Below are positions 5,757 to 8,257 of a stretch of 8,257 nucleotides of DNA, piece by piece. A model generated the notes under the pieces. That model was not told the DNA's origin. It saw only the letters and a list, made by a program, of their open reading frames with translations, and did no database searches. Position numbers and translations under genes: made by a program. This stretch comes from an uncultured Elusimicrobia bacterium (GTDB lineage Bacteria; Elusimicrobiota; Elusimicrobia; Elusimicrobiales; Elusimicrobiaceae): NCBI GenBank assembly GCA_947164805.1, contig CAMUXX010000030.1:1-8257 (forward strand), in the 5' to 3' direction. Each line of letters begins with the position of its first letter. Position 1 is the stretch's first letter.

Positions 5757-7155
5757 ATTTTACCTTTAGTAAAATTGCACCTAAACACATTATATTAACT
5801 ATCAAGCCTATATAAAAGCCCTCAACTTCCGCCAAAAAGCCTGTGCGCGGCAAGATATTCCAAACAGTAACAATTAAGGCGGAAAACCATACGCAAAAAA
5901 CAAATTGCTTACCATTTATTTTTTTAGGAAAAAAGTACCCCATCATTACAGGCACCAGCAAACAAGCCGCCATATAAGAACCAAGCACAAACCATATTTT
6001 TTTAAAACTGCCCTCAAAAAACAAAGCAAGCAAAATAGAAATTCCGCCTATTATAAAGAAGAATATTTGATTTGCAAGCACTTGGTTTTTAAATTTATCT
6101 TTGAGCAAGTCATAAGCCAAAGTGTTGGAAGCAATAAACAAAAATGAATCAAGCGTAGATAAAATTATACACAAATTTCCGGCAATAAAAAAGCCCCTTA
6201 AACCACTAGGCAAAAGTTGCACTGCATATAAAAAATAGGCATGCGCCGGCAATGCATCGGGCAAAATCGCACGTGCATATAAAGTGCCGGAAGTGGTACA
6301 TAAATCAAAACAAAACCAAATAAATGTACAAATTAAAATACCCGTTTTGGCGGTTTTGCCGTCTTTAGCGGCAAAACATCTTTGGTAAAAACTGGGATCA
6401 ATCAAAGTAGCCAAGGCAATACCGGCCCAAACAAAAGTATTAAGCCAACTGTTTCCGCCCGTTATAGAAAAATGGCTTACCGGCAAAGTGTTTCTCAAAA
6501 AGCCGATACCGCCGAAAGTACTCACAGACATTACAGCAACAATCAGCACCGCAAGGCACATAATGCTAAATTGTATGATGTCTGAAAATACTACTGCACG
6601 AAGTCCGCCCCACGCAGTGTACAAACAAACAATAAAAGTGCCTAAAACCATAGCAGGCACCAAATTAATACCGAAAATAAGTTGCAAAAATAACCCTAAA
6701 CTTAAAACATAAGAAATCGGCAAAATATTAAAAAATGTAAATACTGCGGCGGTTTTACGGGCGCGCTCCCCAAACATTTGGCCAACTGCTTGCGGAAGTG
6801 TAACACTTTGGTAACTTTTAATTTTATCTACCAAAAATAAAGCAAAAATAATATAGGCAATATACCAAAAAACACCTTGCGTAACAAAGTTATAAATACC
6901 GTAATTGAAAGTTATTTCATTTACACCGAAAATTCCACCGTACCAAGTAGCGGCAAGCGTCGCAACAAAGAGTGGTAAGGTAAGTTGCCTGCCCATAAGC
7001 ATATAATCAAGGAATTTATTTGTATTTTGAGGTTTTCTCAAATGCCCGTACAAAACACTTGCAAAAGTTAGCAGCAAAATAAAAACTATTACCCCCAAAT
7101 CTAAGGGGGTAAGTAGTGTGGAAACCGCTAAATTTGCTACAAAATTTCCTTGCAT
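5740..7155 (-). CDS. Sodium:solute symporter (SSS family), substrate unassigned; candidate thiamine or precursor importer
   Basis: This 471-residue inner-membrane protein has about 12-13 hydrophobic segments, beginning with LDLGVIVFILLLTFASVLYG (18-37). SSS-family landmarks are present: YMLMGRQLTLPLFVATLAATWYGG (51-74, TM2 region), YTAWGGLRAVVFSDIIQFSIM (179-199), DPSFYQRCFAAKD (253-265) and PSGLRGFFIAGNLCIILSTLDSFL (316-339). In that last motif, S333 and T334 occupy the place of the family's Na2-site hydroxyl residues. Length and motif order match 2.A.21 transporters. Family members carry proline, pantothenate, sugars, vitamins and other solutes, and the substrate cannot be read from motifs. 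The gene starts 10 bp after the YfcC-like gene and overlaps the thiamine pyrophosphokinase gene by 17 bp. That context, plus the known use of SSS proteins as predicted thiamine-precursor carriers (ThiV type), suggests thiamine or a related compound; this is inference. No Shine-Dalgarno precedes the ATG. Confidence 0.9.
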   Translation of the reverse strand: MQGNFVANLAVSTLLTPLDLGVIVFILLLTFASVLYGHLRKPQNTNKFLDYMLMGRQLTLPLFVATLAATWYGGIFGVNEITFNYGIYNFVTQGVFWYIAYIIFALFLVDKIKSYQSVTLPQAVGQMFGERARKTAAVFTFFNILPISYVLSLGLFLQLIFGINLVPAMVLGTFIVCLYTAWGGLRAVVFSDIIQFSIMCLAVLIVAVMSVSTFGGIGFLRNTLPVSHFSITGGNSWLNTFVWAGIALATLIDPSFYQRCFAAKDGKTAKTGILICTFIWFCFDLCTTSGTLYARAILPDALPAHAYFLYAVQLLPSGLRGFFIAGNLCIILSTLDSFLFIASNTLAYDLLKDKFKNQVLANQIFFFIIGGISILLALFFEGSFKKIWFVLGSYMAACLLVPVMMGYFFPKKINGKQFVFCVWFSALIVTVWNILPRTGFLAEVEGFYIGLIVNIMCLGAILLKVKYGKVK

Positions 7156-7165
7156 AAAATCTAGG

Positions 7166-8257
7166 TTATTGCCAATTTATATAATTTGCAATTGCCAAAA
7201 AACCAAAGGAAAGTAAAAACCAAACAGTAACAAGCGGCAAAATAAATTTAAACCATTTCTGAAATGGTATTTTTGCCATACCTATAACAGCAATAACAAT
7301 CGGGCTTGTGGGGATACAAACATTTGTCCATCCGTCGCCAAACTGATATGCCAAAACCATTGTTTGGCGTGTGATGCCGATAAGGTCAGAAAGCGGTGCA
7401 AGTATCGGCATAGTTAAAACTGCTTTGCTTGAGCCGGACGGTATAAAAAAGTTAATAATTGCCTGCATTATAAAAGCGGCCCAACTTGCCAAGGTAGAAT
7501 TTAATTTGGAAATTATGCCTGCCATAAAATTAAGGGCCGTATCCAAAATATTTCCGTTTTCGGCGATAATTATAATTGATGTCGCAAGAGCAAGCAAGAA
7601 AACAATTTCTGCCATACCGCGTACACCGTCATAAAAAGCAGTACAAGCATCACTTACTTTTAAGCGACCTAAAATTGTGGCAACTACTGCTAAACCGAAA
7701 AATAATGCCCCGATCTCGGTTATATACCACTCATATTTTAATACGCCGAAAACCAAAAGGCCCATAGTTGCGGCAAAAGCAATTAAAACAAGTTTGTGAG
7801 ATAATGTAAAAGTTACAGCCTCATTATGTGTAGTTGCAACCTCCTTTCTTTTTTCTTTATCAAATTCATAAGTTAAACTTGCTTTAGGGTCCTTCTCAAT
7901 TTTATGGGCATAATACATGATAAAAGCAATAGCAACAGCAGTACAAATGACCCACATTATAAGGCGAAACTGAAAACCGGAATACATCGGCAGTTCTGCG
8001 ATACCTTGCGCAACGCCTAAAGTGAAGGGATTCATAAAAGCACTTGCAAAACCTGCCGCCGCACCGATAAACGGAACAGTTACACCAACTAAAGAATCAT
8101 ACCCCAGTGACAGTGACAACGGTATAAAAATAGGTATAAATATTAATACTTCTTCGGACATTCCAAAAGTTGCACCGCCGACAGAGAATAAAAGCATACT
8201 AACAGGAATATATAAATTTCTTAGATATGTCCTTTGGTAAATATATTTAATATGGTT
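7166..8257 (-). CDS. YfcC/DcuC-type carboxylate or amino-acid carrier (N-terminus beyond right edge)
   Basis: The frame stays open to the window end: 20 codons precede the first internal ATG at 8197, and the flanking residues RNLYIPVSMLLFSVGG read as a continuous membrane segment. The start is therefore outside the window, and 363 residues of an expected 460-510 are visible. YfcC-family signatures are strong: GGATFGMSEE and PLSLSLGYDSLVGV near the N-terminal side, NPFTLGVAQGIAELPMYSGFQFR, YDGVRGMAEI, then FIPSGSSKAVLTMPILAPLSD, YQFGDGWTNVCIPTSP and GMAKIPFQKWFKF. Roughly nine hydrophobic segments are visible, with a charged cytoplasmic loop (KIEKDPKASL to the KEKRKE stretch) between them. Relatives belong to the DcuC-like C4-dicarboxylate carriers and are often annotated as basic amino-acid antiporters; the substrate is uncertain. 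The gene is the first visible member of the yfcC-SSS-kinase transcription unit, with a 10-bp gap to the next gene. Confidence 0.93.
   Translation of the reverse strand, partial: NHIKYIYQRTYLRNLYIPVSMLLFSVGGATFGMSEEVLIFIPIFIPLSLSLGYDSLVGVTVPFIGAAAGFASAFMNPFTLGVAQGIAELPMYSGFQFRLIMWVICTAVAIAFIMYYAHKIEKDPKASLTYEFDKEKRKEVATTHNEAVTFTLSHKLVLIAFAATMGLLVFGVLKYEWYITEIGALFFGLAVVATILGRLKVSDACTAFYDGVRGMAEIVFLLALATSIIIIAENGNILDTALNFMAGIISKLNSTLASWAAFIMQAIINFFIPSGSSKAVLTMPILAPLSDLIGITRQTMVLAYQFGDGWTNVCIPTSPIVIAVIGMAKIPFQKWFKFILPLVTVWFLLSFGFLAIANYINWQ

Noticed and set aside
5905..6712. Several 67-80 codon plus-strand open frames opposite the symporter
   Set aside because: They are low-complexity, basic, without family features, and fully inside a strong transporter gene on the other strand.
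7156..7165. TPP riboswitch controlling the thiamine genes
   Set aside because: Only 10 bp separate the symporter from the upstream gene, and I found no convincing THI-box (CTGAGA) on the minus strand in the window.
8022..8240. 72-codon plus-strand open frame at the right edge
   Set aside because: It is antisense to the conserved GGATFGMSEE region of the YfcC-like carrier; no independent coding signal.
1..8257. CRISPR arrays, insertion sequences, attachment sites, tRNA or rRNA genes
   Set aside because: No direct repeats with regular spacing, transposase frames, long terminal inverted repeats or structured RNA signatures were seen.

Overview
The window is AT-rich, gene-dense bacterial chromosome from a Gram-negative (diderm) organism. 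Two things point that way: an outer-membrane-type beta-barrel protein with a signal peptide, and a MurE ligase carrying the meso-diaminopimelate motif (DNPRREDP). Low GC, very tight packing and few clear Shine-Dalgarno sequences also stand out. The lineage cannot be fixed from sequence alone. A low-GC gut- or host-associated diderm such as Elusimicrobiota, Campylobacterota or Spirochaetes would fit, but this is a guess. There are no mobile elements, CRISPR arrays, rRNAs or tRNAs, and no gene-free stretch longer than about 100 bases.

Layout, left to right. (1) Positions 1-114, minus strand: the first 38 codons of mutS, cut by the window edge. (2) 131-1357, minus: a putative outer-membrane beta-barrel protein. 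(3) 1435-2811, minus: murD. (4) 2804-4243, minus: murE, overlapping murD by 8 bp. (5) 4254-5036, plus: a DUF2400/TIGR02757 family protein, divergent from murE with only 10 bp between the start codons. (6) 5037-5135: a convergent intergenic region with a strong, probably bidirectional terminator. (7) 5136-5756, minus: thiamine pyrophosphokinase. (8) 5740-7155, minus: a sodium:solute symporter overlapping it by 17 bp. (9) 7166-8257, minus: a YfcC/DcuC-type carrier whose N-terminus lies beyond the right edge.

Two minus-strand transcription units are evident. One is yfcC-like > SSS symporter > thiamine pyrophosphokinase, ending at the 5036-5120 terminator region. Its tight symporter-kinase overlap suggests import of thiamine or a related compound followed by pyrophosphorylation. 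The other is murE > murD > outer-membrane protein > mutS, which couples two consecutive amino-acid-adding reactions of peptidoglycan precursor synthesis (D-Glu and meso-DAP addition) to an envelope protein and mismatch repair. The lone plus-strand gene is a conserved protein of unknown function with a segment resembling helix-hairpin-helix DNA glycosylases.

I did not find a clearly new multi-gene system. The points most worth a second look are the possible leaderless starts (mutS and the murE/DUF2400 divergent pair), altered signature motifs in MurE (DFAYTQ instead of DYAHTP) and thiamine pyrophosphokinase (RLDF instead of RxDH), the symporter-kinase coupling, and the reduced murE-murD pair lacking murF and mraY between them.
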